NCBI GenBank assembly: GCA_005656395.1
Contig: SRSI01000060.1
Coordinates: 372,001 to 436,000 of the forward strand
DNA: 64,000 bases
Origin: Strongyloides papillosus
Taxonomy: Eukaryota > Nematoda > Chromadorea > Rhabditida > Strongyloididae
Direction of reading: 5' to 3'
The notes under the pieces are model-generated. The model did no database searches. It saw only the letters and a program-made list of their open reading frames with translations, and was not told where the DNA came from. The stretch's first letter is position 1, and each line of letters begins with the position of its first letter. The position numbers and the translations under genes are program-made. Below are positions 36,542 through 48,550 of this stretch, in pieces.

Positions 36542-37380
36542 TTAATTAGAATAAAAGAATACAGCAGTTAAAGTTAAAAATATAACATTTAACAGATTTG
36601 ATACATTGATTCTTTGTGCACTATTTTTATCAAATGGATTTGCCCCAGAACCAATAGGTGTGCGGTGGTAAACAGGTCTAGCACCATCACCAATATCTCT
36701 TTCAACAGATGAATGACGATCAAAACCATCTTTATAAGGTCTATCGAAATTAAGACCACTACCAATTTCCATTTGTCCCGGATTTGCACCGTGTCCAATA
36801 CGTGACTTTCCTAAAGTTGTACCTCCACCAATTCCAACTTGTTCCGGATTTGCACCATTCCCAATTCCTGAATTTCCTAGAGTTGCACCTCCACCAATTC
36901 CAACTTGTCCTGGGTTTGCACCTTGTCCTATTCCATTATGACCAGGTTGAGCCCCATTTCCTATTCCTTGGTGATTATTAAATGTTGCTCCACCACCAAT
37001 ATCTCTTTTATTACTTATAGATTTGCGATTTAAACATTTCTCTGAATCGATGTTTAACTTCATGTTTGGGAGTGCGCAAAGATCTCCAACGCATTCTTCA
37101 CATTTTTCATAATCGGCTCTATTTACAGAACTACAGCTTAAAGCACATCCCATATGTTCGACTTAAAATTTAATAATAATAATTTTTTATGTTTTTATTT
37201 ATCATACTTACTGTCACCATTTTTTGATCTTAAGGAATAACATCTTGTCTCTGGAGGGCATAATGAGACTCTTGGTGATATACAATCACAAAAATCATCA
37301 CAGGTAAAACATTCATGTCTTTGTTCTCTTATGGCAGAAATTAAAACAAAAAATATAGAGAATATAATATATAAACGCAT
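36542..37380 (-). CDS. Ly6/three-finger-like secreted protein with 11-residue Gly repeats, probably GPI-anchored
   Basis: Two exons, 37380-37212 and about 37161-36542, join through a phase-1 intron (one-base uncertainty at the acceptor) and give about 262 residues. A signal peptide (RLYIIFSIFFVLISA) is followed by a Cys-rich domain of about 75 residues: CFTCDDFCDC, CPPETRCYS, GCALSC, CEECVGDLC. The spacing fits a nematode Ly6/three-finger or ET-type module. A tract of at least six 11-residue repeats follows, with consensus GIGxGAxPGxx, alternating between a GANPGQV and a GATLGNS form, so the DNA repeat is 33 bp. The C-terminus is a hydrophobic stretch after NVSN, typical of a GPI signal. The gene is convergent with MAGI, 88 bp apart. 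A TATAAAAGG box on the minus strand lies at about 37415-37423. Specific function unknown; the repeat tract looks like an extended extracellular stalk. Confidence 0.75.
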
Positions 37381-37975
37381 GATTTTTTAATGATTAAATA
37401 TTAAAAGTTTGTTGCCTTTTATACTACTAAATACTATTAATTTTATCAGAATGCGAAATATAACATGAAGTTGTTAAGAATATTACTCATCATCAATTAA
37501 TAATTGCTCTTTTTGTTTGTGATAAGATAAACATGTATTATTGCATTTAATAACCTCTATTAATAGAAAATAATTTTAGTATTGTAAAAATGTTTTAAAA
37601 TTAAAATTTTATATATGTATATTTTTTGCCTTTTTCATGAAAACTTTTATGTCTTACTTCTCTAAATAATATGCCATTCAACAAAAAGAAAGTAAATAAT
37701 ATAACTTAGGTAAAGATTGAAAAACTTTTTAGAATTCTTATATTGCTTTACACCTCAATGATTTTATAGTTCTTTCTTTTAATTTCTACAATAATTTTTA
37801 TATGATAAATTTAACATTTAAAAGTTATGTAAATATAATAGTAAAGAACTTTATTATATGTTTTGATAACTAGTTTTGAATACCATGACTAAGGAAAACA
37901 AATAAAAACATTTATAAAATGATATTAAGTATTATGGTAAATAGTGTGAGAAATTTTTACAAAAAAATACTATAA
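37381..37975. other. Spacer upstream of the Ly6-like gene
   Basis: 595 bases with the TATA-like box of the Ly6-like gene near 37420 and otherwise AT-rich spacer up to the stop of the urocanase gene. Confidence 0.5.
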
Positions 37976-40054
37976 CTATTTATAAAGATTATTTAAAATT
38001 TCTTCGTCATCAATATTATTCGGAATTGTAACAACTAAGTTATCATTATTTTTCATTGTCCTTACAATTGTTTCTTTAGCATTACTATTTCCTGACCATG
38101 ATCTTCTTGCAACACCATTTGACACATCCCAAAACAACATAAGTTGTGCTCTTTCTTTTGCCTCATCAGTTCCATCTAATACCAGCCCAAATCCTCCATT
38201 AATGACATCACCCCATCCAACGCCTCCGCCGTTATGAATAGATACCCATGAAGCACCACGCATAGCATCGCCAATAACATTTTGAATAGCCATATCAGCT
38301 GTGAATGCAGAACCATCACTTATATTAGATGTTTCTCTGAATGGTGAATCTGTTCCACTGACATCATGATGATCCCTACTTAAAACAATTGGTCCTTTAA
38401 TTGAACCATCCTTTATAGCGTCATTAAAAGCCATCGCTATTGCTATTCTTCCTTCTTGATCTGCATAAAGTATACGTGCTTTTGATCCAACCACCAAATT
38501 ATGTTTTCCAGCATTCTCAATCCATCTAATATTATCCTCATATTGACGATTGACATTCTTTGACAATGGATTGTTTTTCATTATATCATTTAATACTTTT
38601 TGTGCTATTCTATCTGTTTTTTGTAAATCACTATCTAAACCTGATGTACAAACCCAACGGAATGGACCAAAACCCATTGAAAATATATCTCCCATTATAT
38701 CTTGCATGTATGATGGAAAGATAAATGTTTTACCATCTTCACTATTAGGATCAAGTACATCAGCTCCAGCACGCTGACATTCAATAAGAAGTGCATTACC
38801 ATAATCCCAAAATGACATTCCGCGTTTTGCTAATTTTTTAACAGCATTGATGTGTCTTATAAGACTTTCCCTAACATAAGCTTGAAATTTATTATTATCT
38901 TCGGCCATTAATTTATTTGATTCTTCAAGAGATAATCCAACAGGATAATATCCACCATAAAATGGATTATGGCATGATGTTTGGTCTGAACCTAATTCTA
39001 CTAAATTATCCTTTTCCTCACACAATCTTTCCCATAAATCAACAACATTACCTAAATAACCTATACTAATAGCTTTTTTATTTTTTTTATATTCTTTTAT
39101 CCAGTTAATGATATCTTCAACATTTTCACTATATATGTCAAGCCATCCTTGTACATGTCTCTTTTTTAATGCTAATGGATTTATTTCTGCAATCACACCA
39201 ACACAACCAGATATAACAGCAGCTTTAGCCTGTGCTCCGCTCATTCCACCAAGTCCGGATGTTACAAAAACTTTTCCACTTAGATCATTTGTTGAAAGGT
39301 ACCTTCTTCCAGCGTTTAAAACTGTTATTGTAGTACCGTGAACAATACCTTGTGGCCCTATGTAACAAAAACTTCCAGCAGTCATTTGTCCATACTGTGT
39401 TACACCAAGAGCAAAAAATTTTTCGTATAACTCTTTTGTTGAATAATTTGGTATCATCTAAATATAATATTATTAAAATAGGTAATTATAATAATATTTC
39501 CTTACCATTCCATTAGTAATTACAACTCTTGGAGCTTTTTCATGACTTGGAAATATTCCCATAGGATGTCCTGAGTACAAAGACAATGTCTGCTTACCAC
39601 TAATTATTTTTAAATATTTCAAAGTTAATCTAAATTGTATCCAATTTGAAAAGACTTGTCCATTACCTCCATAAGTAATTAATTCCATTGGGAATTGTGC
39701 TACATCAGGATCGAGGTTGTTTAAAATCATTAAAATAATTGATGCCGCTTCTTTATTTTTTATTGAAATATTTTCTATGGATGGTGCTTTTAAAAAGTAA
39801 GGTGGCATGAAACGATATGCATAAATGTGTCCATACTCCTCAAGTTCACTACTAAACTCTTTAGCCATTTTATGATGATGTTTCTGGGGAAGGTAACGTA
39901 AGATATTACGTACAGCTAATTTTTTTTCATTAATAGTTAAACTTATTTTCTTTTTTGGTGCTCTTGGACATTTTGCAGTGGACATAAATTTGTCTGGGAA
40001 TTGAGGAAGTATTTCTAAAAATTCCTCTTCTAAAAGTTTAGATAAATCAAACAT
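37976..40054 (-). CDS. UROC1: Urocanate hydratase (urocanase), EC 4.2.1.49
   Basis: Exons 40054-39506 and 39457-37976, joined by a 48-nt intron, encode 676 residues, the full length of animal urocanases. The enzyme converts urocanate to 4-imidazolone-5-propionate, the second step of histidine breakdown in the cytosol, using tightly bound NAD+. Conserved segments are intact: GGNGQVFSNW and SGHPMGIFPS in the N-terminal part, TSGLGGMSGAQAKA (nucleotide-binding region), GSDQTSCHNPF, FGPFRWVCTSG (the region of the conserved cysteine), SRDHHDVSGTDSP and NGGGVGWGDVINGG near the end. No residue loss or frameshift is seen. Translation of the second exon starts at its own ATG, but the upstream exon clearly continues the urocanase sequence (ITNGM joined to MIPNYS), so 40054 is the true start. 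Confidence 0.97.
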
Positions 40055-40595
40055 AATTTCGAATATTATTTGGAAATTATTACAAAGTGGTAAATGAATA
40101 TCAAGTGACTATTATTTAAATATATACCTAATTTACTAATGGTTGTTTTATTTTGCTGTTCAAGGTTTTTATGATTATTTAATTAATGTTTAAACATAGA
40201 AATTTTAAGATTCAATGACAATTTGAAAATCATTCAATTTTGATTTATATTAAATAATAAACCAACAATCACAATTCTTCAATCATCTAACAATACATTG
40301 TTAAAATGATATATTCATGTAATTTTATAAAATTAACGTTCAATTTTAACAAAATATTATTATAAAATTTCTAAAACTACAATTTAAAATAAAATCAAGT
40401 TTCTAATTTTCTCTATAATAAGTTTTAATATCGTTAAAAATTTACATTAAACATCTCTTGACATACTAATCATTTTAAATAATATATTGATAGTTTAATA
40501 AAAATCTTACAATTGCAGTAAAAAGTCACATTTTATTATTATTAAACAAGAAATTTATAAAATAAATATAAAGTATTCTTTCTATTCTTATTTCC
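40055..40595. other. Spacer upstream of urocanase
   Basis: 541 bases of AT-rich sequence holding the urocanase promoter and the 3' end of the next minus-strand gene. No gene seen. Confidence 0.5.
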
Positions 40596-40920
40596 TTATC
40601 CTAGTAAAAATACTAAAATAAGTATAAGATTTACACAAAAAAAAGTTGCGAATGCTATCAGTCCAACCATAAAAACTGATACATGATGTCCAAAATCTGA
40701 TGATTCCTCCTCATCCATACAACATGGTAAAACAAAACACCATTCATTAAATGAATTAGTATCATTTTTACTGCTATTACTATATATATCCTCTTCAAAC
40801 CACTTTTTTGATTTTATTTTTTCATCTTCCGCACCATCATCAATTAAAATGTTTGTTTCAGATTTTCTGTAAAAATAAATATTTAAAGAATGATAGAATA
40901 TATTCATACCTTTTTCCCAT
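40596..40920 (-). CDS. Small acidic single-pass membrane protein, 93 residues
   Basis: I do not recognise the family. The most likely model has an 11-nt first coding exon (40920-40910, MGK plus two bases of an Arg codon) and a second exon 40866-40596, with GTATG and TTTTTACAG splice sites. The product starts MGKRKSETN, has an acidic cytoplasmic-looking region, EWCFVLPCCMDEEES, and one strong membrane span (VSVFMVGLIAFATFF onward) ending one residue before the stop. This makes it tail-anchored or single-pass. The CxxxxCC cluster before the span could be palmitoylated. A longer unspliced frame up to 40994 is possible but would read through a good acceptor. The frame is plausible; the function is unknown. 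Confidence 0.55.
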
Positions 40921-41988
40921 TGTAAATAGTTAATGAAGTGTATTACTTTTAAAAAAAAAAGAGAATAGGAATGTTTGCCAAAATCGATATACAAATCAAA
41001 TGATGCTCTATATCATCTTTAAAATATTCTTATCATGGTACTTCTGAATAAAAATTTTTAAAATTATTATCTTATCTATATAATGTCAATAAAAAGTAGT
41101 TGAAATTTATTATTACATTATGAAAAAACTTAATACATTTAAGAAAAAATGTAAAATTTTTAAAATTTGTAATAAAAGGGTATTTAAATATAATACAAAA
41201 AAAATTATTTTGATTTAATATCAATTCAGGTATAACACTTATAAAGTAAATAATTAATAAATATGTCTTAGTGAATACAAATATAATTGTAGCTTCATTT
41301 TACTGTATAAGTTATATATACATATTCTTTAAGTAATATTTCTAATACTAATGTCTTTCTTTTACTATCATGTATTGTTATTCAAAAACTTTATTAAAGT
41401 AAATTAATTATTTCCAATATAAAGGTACTACACATTATTAGAGAGTTTATTATTAGTATTGATATATTGTTTCATAGTTAGTAAAAATAGCGATTTATAT
41501 AATATTATTCTACCTTTAAAAGAATGTATTTTGAAATATATTTTACAATTAAACCCTTATAATGTAACAACTTTGTATTTATCTTTTGATTTATTAATCA
41601 AATTTTATTAATATTTAAATGTTCTTCCTCAATAATTTAATTTTTAAATTATAGTTTTGAAAAACAAATTTAAATTAATTTGTTTTACTTATTTATCACT
41701 AACCGACATACTTAACAATATATTAGAATGTCAAAAAATATAAATTACAAACAAAAAGTAATTATTTTTTACAGATGAAACATGTATTATATACCATTAA
41801 TAACAATACATAATTTCATGGAAATTTTATATCAAAATATGAGAGAGAACAGTATTTGTGTGACGGAGAGAGATGATTTAATAATTATTAGATCATACTT
41901 CAAAGGGCTAGAAAATACTTTCAAAAACATGAAAACTAATAATGTTATATAAGCTATTTTTATCTATCTGCCAAAATTTAAATATCTA
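40921..41988. other. Intergenic, no gene seen
   Basis: AT-rich spacer ending at the TA that flanks the terminal-inverted-repeat element. Confidence 0.5.
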
Positions 41989-42926
41989 CACTCAAAAAAT
42001 TCCTCCATTTTTCACATTTCCGAAATGATTTTAACAATCGGTTTTTGTTTTTTCTCCATTTTTTAATAAATTTCGTTAATTTTGACTACAATTTCATAAA
42101 ATTTTCCGTTTTATTTTACTCCGATATTATTTGTACCGTTTATATGTTATAAACTTTAGTAAGAGATGTCACGTTCCTCTGTCATCATTTTTATTGTATA
42201 AGATGATGTTTTACCTGTTCAATCATTCTCTGGCTGTTATAGGAACCAAGGAGTCGACCTTGTTTTTTTTATTAATATGTCCTTACTTTTTTATATGTAT
42301 GTTCGCCAACAAAAATGATCTATTAGCCAAACCGTCTAGTATTTTTTTATTCTTTATATGCTAAAAATTAAAAGTATACACAAAATAATATTTTAAATGC
42401 AATCTTTATAGTGTTAAAATAAAATTATAAAATATTTATATCAAAATTGTAGACAAAATTTCTTTTTGTTTTCTTCATAAGTTGCATTGTATATGGCTAA
42501 ATATTATCTTCAAGAAGAATATTTTTCTGACTTAAAACAAAAACAGTAAAACCAAACAATTAAAAGTTAGGTTCAGGTGGATGCGAATGAATTTTATCTT
42601 TATCAATCCAGGCCTCTTTAACGTTCTAATTCATTTCTGAATTTTCCGTGAAATATAAAGATTAAACATCAAATAAATGTCTTATAATTTGGACCAAAAT
42701 TTAAAAAGTTGGCTTTTTAAAACTCAGTTTTTTTAAATACGTAATTAAAAATTATTCCGTTTAAAAAAACTCCGTTCATGATATTAAACCGTTTTTTAAA
42801 AGTTTGTATTTTAAAATCCAGTTTTTTTAAATTACATAGTATATTATTATTCCGTTTTTATAGTTTACTTTATTTTTGGTTTTTACGGGAAATTTTCCGT
42901 TTATAAACGGAAGAATTTTTTGAGTG
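41989..42926. mobile_element. Non-autonomous terminal-inverted-repeat element (CACTC ends, TA-flanked)
   Basis: The left end CACTCAAAAAATTCCTCC and the reverse complement of the right end (CACTCAAAAAATTCTTCC) match, and both are flanked by TA. The 938-bp interior is marked by repeated TCCGTTT/AAACGGA-type words, most dense in the last 220 bases. The middle (42150-42260) is clearly less AT-rich than the ends. A 77-codon frame inside has no transposase signature. TA duplication with CACTC termini suggests a Tc1/mariner-related MITE. The class call is an inference from the ends only. Confidence 0.65.
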
Positions 42927-43830
42927 TACAAGAAAATGTAAAAAAGACGGGAAAGCAATTTATGACGATCACTAAGGCACTTAAGTATACTGATATTGTT
43001 AAGTTTGTTAAAACAAAAAGAAATGTAATTGTCAAATCTTTTTTTTCATCAATCTCAAATAAGATGAAAAAAGTTCATCTTACTTTTTAAAAAATAATTA
43101 ATTCTTATATTTTGTACTTCAATGTGACATTAAAAAAAATATAAAAATTTATCATTAATTAAAATTTTAAATGATATATTAAAAAGAAATAAATTTTTTT
43201 GAAGCTCATTATGTTTTCCCTGCACAAATTAATCTATATAGCGCATAAAATTTTACTATATTTTATTAAGATCATTCTTCTTCATGTTTTGTTTTGTATA
43301 TATTACAATAAAAAGAGTTTTTTTTCTCTTGGAAATTTTTAATATTTATATTCTTATAAATTATGCAATTTCTTAATATTAGTATTAATCTTTAGTTCAT
43401 TAATTATATTACCATAGTTGTTAAATTTAAGAACTCAGATAAATTAGATAAGAGTGAAAATTATAAAATTTTATTAAAAATAATTTAACTGAATTATAAG
43501 TTAATTATACAGGATATAATATTTTAAGACCGATTTTTGCGAAATAGGATGTTCTATTATAGATGCATCACCAAATTAAATCTCGGTTCTTATACTACAA
43601 ATTATATATATTTTTAAATTAATCTAAGTAGAAAAATAAAAAGTAGTTGTGTAAATTCTGGTAATTGTATCAACATTTTTTTAAAATTAAAATGAGTTTG
43701 AATAATGTAAATTATAATATTTTAGGATTTGTATCACCGCATTCATTTGTATAATTGTTTATATCTTTAACTGACGTTATTATATTGAATGTGATCAATC
43801 AAAGAAAGCTAATTAGTATTTTTACCCTTT
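42927..43830. other. Intergenic, no gene seen
   Basis: AT-rich spacer between the inverted-repeat element and the 3' end of the cadherin gene. Confidence 0.5.
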
Positions 43831-46800
43831 TTATAATTCTGTTGATGTTAAATTATCTGCATTTTTTCTAACAACATATGGCATATCAACAGCAGTCATC
43901 ATTTCACTTACTCTATTTTGACTTGGTGCTCTCACAACATTAGGATTATTTATTGAAAAAGGTGGTGGAGGTGGAGGCATTTTTAAAGAATTTGTTTGAA
44001 TGGTGTTTGTATGAAATAGTGACTGTCGACGAAATTTCTCCAATTCTGTTAATTTGTTTCTTCTTTTACAACATACCTGCCGACAGATACAAAAAATTAA
44101 TAACAAAACTAAAAATACAAAGACACAAGCAATTACAACAAATAAATTAAAATATCTTTCGGAAAATTGGAAATTATCTGTTGATGGTGAGTATATTGGT
44201 TTCATTTTATACTGTTTATATAATACATCCTGTGCTTCGCCTTGCCAATCATTAACTGGACTTTTAAGAATTGATATAACTGATGAAGTACTGACAACTG
44301 TATTGTATTGATTTAAAAAGTGTCCAGAAACTTTTGTATCATTACCCATATCATGAATACCATCAATAATAAATTTCAATGATGTCGCTTCATATAATTT
44401 CCTGAAAAAGTTTTAATATCACTTTTATTTTTACTTACTTTTTAATTTCTTTTTGATTCTCCTGGATAAATGATATATCAGCATCGAATATAATTTCTAC
44501 TTGTTCATAATGTTCAACTACGGTTATAACAACTTTAGCTTCATCTTCATGTCCTGCACTATCTTGTACAATAACATTAAATGTAAAATTTTTTGGTGTA
44601 TCAAGATTCATAAATAGGTTATTAACAACTTCACCTGTTTTACTATTAACTGAAAATGGTAGTCTTTCAGCTTTTGTTGTCTGTGTTCCAATCTGAATTG
44701 TCTCCAGAACTGAGTATGATAGACCATTAGGTTCGATATCCAAATCAACAGCTTCTAAATTTAATATTACATCACCAAATTTAGTTTTTCCTTGTATAAT
44801 TTCACCATAAAAAACTCGCTCTGTAAACTTGGGATAATTATCATTGAGATCAAGAATTTTAACAGTGACAACTTTTTGTGTATCATTACTATTTAAATTA
44901 TTATCTTTACAGGTAAGTTTGGTATTATTTTCATTACAATCAAATGTTCTAATAATAACATCATATAAATCTTTATATTCTCTATCTAATGAAATATTGG
45001 TGTATAATGTAGGTGTTTTTTGATTTTTAAAGAAAAATTTATCTATTGGTTCAATAACTTTGTAACATATAGATTGGAATTCTAAAGTACCATCTTTATC
45101 TATTGCTGGAATTATATCAGCAATCTTTTCTCCTATTTCGTCGTTTTTAATCGGAATATTTTCAGTTATTTCATATTTTTCTACATTTTGTAAAACTTCA
45201 AAATATGGACAATTATCATTGATGTCTGTAACCATAATTCTAAAATTATTTAACACACAACGATTTTCCTCATCACAAACTTCAATTTGCAATTCATATT
45301 TTGTCTTTGTTTCGTAATCAAAAACATTTTTTGCTTTTAAAACACCCTCATCACTTATTTCAAAATTTTTCCAATCGTCATTTGGTAATTCAACGATTGA
45401 GAAATTTATCTTAGAATTTGGATTGTTTATCAAATATTCATCTGAAAGGGTAGCGTTAATTTGTAATAAACTTAAATATTCTTCATTCTCTTTAAAGAAA
45501 TGTACAGAATTTTGTTTTGGCCATAAAATTACCGGTCCATTTGATGCTTTTCTTATAATTACATTAACTTTTATTGTTGCTGTAAGAGGTGGAACACCAG
45601 AATCACTAGCTTTTACCTCAACAATAAATTTCTTACCAACATTTCCTTTCATACTTTCTGCTAGGATAAGTTTTCCCTCATTATCAATATTGAAATACTT
45701 ATCATCTTCTGGTGTTGATGTTTGTAATGAGTAAGTAATAACATCGTTTTCATCCAGATCATTTGCTTTAAGAATTGTAATAATTGTTCCAATTGAATCA
45801 TCTTCGTTGATCTCGAAAACATTATTTTTAACTGGCACAAATATTGGTGCATTATCATTTATATTTTTTACATGAACAACTAACTTTGATCGTGCCTCAT
45901 TATTAAAATCATCCTCTCCATTATCAATAACTTTCAATTCAATGTCATATTTTTTTACACTTTCATAGTCTAAACTGGAATTTAATTTAATTATTGAGGT
46001 TAACTCATCAATTTCAAACGGCAAAGAAATTGGTCCTCTAACAAAACTGTATCTTAATTTGGAATATACACCAGAATCTTCATCTGTAGCTAAGGGATAA
46101 TCAAATTCAAGTACTTTTCCTATTTCACAATCTTCATTTAACTCTACTTCATATATCTGTTTCTTAAAGATTGGTGGATTATCATTTTGATCATGAACGT
46201 ATATTGTAAAATTAGCAAGTATTTTTGATTGTTCGTCACCCTCAAATTCTATAACATGACCATTTAATGACTTATATTTTTCATAATCAATAACTTGGCC
46301 GACAACAATTTCACTGTCCTCAGACAGTGTTACTAATGGTTCTTTAGTTTCTTGAAGGAAAACTTTGTATGTAATATTAACTTTGTCCTTCTGCATTACA
46401 ATAGGTAATTTTATGATTTCTTTCCCTATTGGTGAATTTTCATTTACCTCACCAAAATATAATGATGGTTTCTCTTCCTCAATAATGTCTGTTTGTGGTG
46501 TTACAGTATTATGTGAATATAATATTGTATTACAATCATTGACAAGAACTATTAATGGAACTGAAGATGTTTCATTAAAGCCATCTATTGTATAATTAGC
46601 CATTATACTTAAACTTATATTTTGATTACTTTCTAACATATTTTTAACAGTTACTATACCAGTTAATTTGTCAATTACAAAGTCTTCAGATTTATTTCCC
46701 AACAAAAAGTATTTTACCTCATTAATTTCACCATCATTAATATCTTTAGGTTTTATTGAAGCTACAATAGTATTAACAGGTGTCTTACAACTTAATGTCA

Positions 46801-48550
46801 CAAGGTAACTCGATTGTGTAAAGTAAACTTTGACTTTTTTATTATCAATATTTTGAATCTGTTCATTTCCTACCATAATGTTTTCAATTTTCTCCTTTAT
46901 ATCAGGTGTTTTTACTTCTTTCTCACTACCTATATTTGTTTTATTACTTTTTCTCTGTATTAATATAGGGTCGTTGGTGATGGTAGTATTTAAATTACTT
47001 TCATTACTAGCATAATTTGATAAACTATTATTGTTTTTGCTATTTGAGCTGATCAGTTGAACAAATAAATCGCATTGACCAGGACGTTCAGAGGCATTAG
47101 ATGGAGATAACATTATCTGTAAATAGAAAAGTGTGTTATTAGATGTACTAAATACTTTTTATAGGATTATAAGTTTACGGTTATTGGCATAATATGGAGA
47201 TTATCAAAAAAGTATTTACTTTTATGCCATTTCATTTAAATATATAAAATAATCCTTTACCTTATATTTAAGTTCATTAATTTTTGATGTTAAAAGACTT
47301 GTATCAACATTTGAAATTTCAAGTTCCAAAGTTGCAGACTTTTGAACAATATCTGGAATAATTCTAAATACAATTTGATTACTACCTTTGATTGATGGTG
47401 AGAATGAAGCAAATTTCCCTTCATCAGCATCAAAAACTTGTATTGGCTTGTCAAGATTAAACTTCCATGAAGAGGCATTTAAATACATTACATAACTTTC
47501 ATCTAAACACCTTGGTACATTATCATCAGTATCTTCTACTTGTATCAACAAAACACCATCAGTGACCATTGCATTTTGACCAGATTCCATTGCTTGTACC
47601 TTTAATGAATAATCCCTTTGTTGTTCAAAATCAACCTCTTTCTCTAAAATAAGCCAACCAGTTTCTGATTCAATTGAAAATATGTCGTTAGGCTCTAACA
47701 GATATCTTATAGCATTCTTTTTTTCCGATTTTTTATCACCATCTTCTGCTCTAATTTGAAATACCTTACTACCTGGCTTTGTATTTTCAGGTACTAAAAT
47801 TGGAATAGATAAATCTGTAATAAAGTATGGTGGAGAATCTTCTTCATCAATAATGTTTAGCATTATATTGATATGTGATTCTTTTGAATTTAATGTCCTC
47901 GAGGCACCATCTTTAGCTGTTATTGTTAAATTAATTTTTGGACTTGATTCATAGTCTAATGGTGATGCTAATATAATATCAGCAAAACACTTTGAATTAG
48001 AACACCTTTCATTTTCAATTGAAAAACGATCATCATTAATGAAAAATCTTGCTATTCCGCCAATACCTTTATCTGGATCAAATGTTTGAACTTGTGTTAC
48101 CAAGGTACCTCTAGAAGCATTCTCACTTAATGGAACTTCTTTTTTATATTCAATAAATTTTGGTGGATTGTCATTAACATCAGCCACCTGTAACTCTACT
48201 TCTGCACGCATACGATATTTATTTTCAAAATGAATGGTAAAACTTTGTGACCTACTACCATCAGGATGAAGTTGGTCTGCATCAAGTAATTTTTCTAATT
48301 TTAGGTAACCACAAGTGTCATTGAATTGTTGTAAAGAAAAGGTATCTTGATCATTACCTGATGATATCTTTAAAAATTTGAACTTTTTAGTACAAATTGT
48401 AATAGGGAGTGGTGTATCAATTGACCAATCTTCATCAATTAACAAAAATGTTGTATTAATTCTAATAGCTTCAGCTGAGGTATCTGCTCTCCTACAGTAA
48501 ACCACATTAATAGTAAATAATAAAAAAATATAGATTATAGATGAGAACAT
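43831..48550 (-). CDS. Large cadherin, PCDH15/Cad99C-like, PDZ-ligand C-terminus
   Basis: Three exons, 48550-47261, 47116-44439 and 44401-43831, join in frame (phases 0 and 2) to 1512 residues. A signal peptide (FSSIIYIFLLFTINVVYC) precedes about eleven cadherin (EC) repeats. Ca2+-binding motifs include DVNDNPP, DEEDSPP, DTDDNVP, DQNDNPP, NINDNAP, DINDNCP and DLNDNYP, with matching LDYES/FDYET/LDREY strands. Repeats 4, 5 and 8 are degenerate. About 110 residues without an EC motif separate the last repeat from the single span (NLFVVIACVFVFLVLLL). The cytoplasmic tail of about 75 residues has a basic stop-transfer, a MPPPPPP proline run and ends STEL, a class I PDZ ligand. Eleven ECs, a membrane-proximal domain and a PDZ-binding tail are the layout of protocadherin-15 and Drosophila Cad99C, which act on microvilli and stereocilia. 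The cadherin call is certain; the subfamily is inferred from layout. Confidence 0.9.

Noticed and set aside
42131..42364. 77-codon frame inside the CACTC element as a transposase
   Set aside because: No DDD/DDE-type motif or helix-turn-helix pattern; composition follows the local sequence.
30187..48550. MAGI and the STEL-ending cadherin as a co-regulated functional pair
   Set aside because: They lie about 7 kb apart on opposite strands with unrelated genes between; PDZ-ligand compatibility alone is not evidence of a link.
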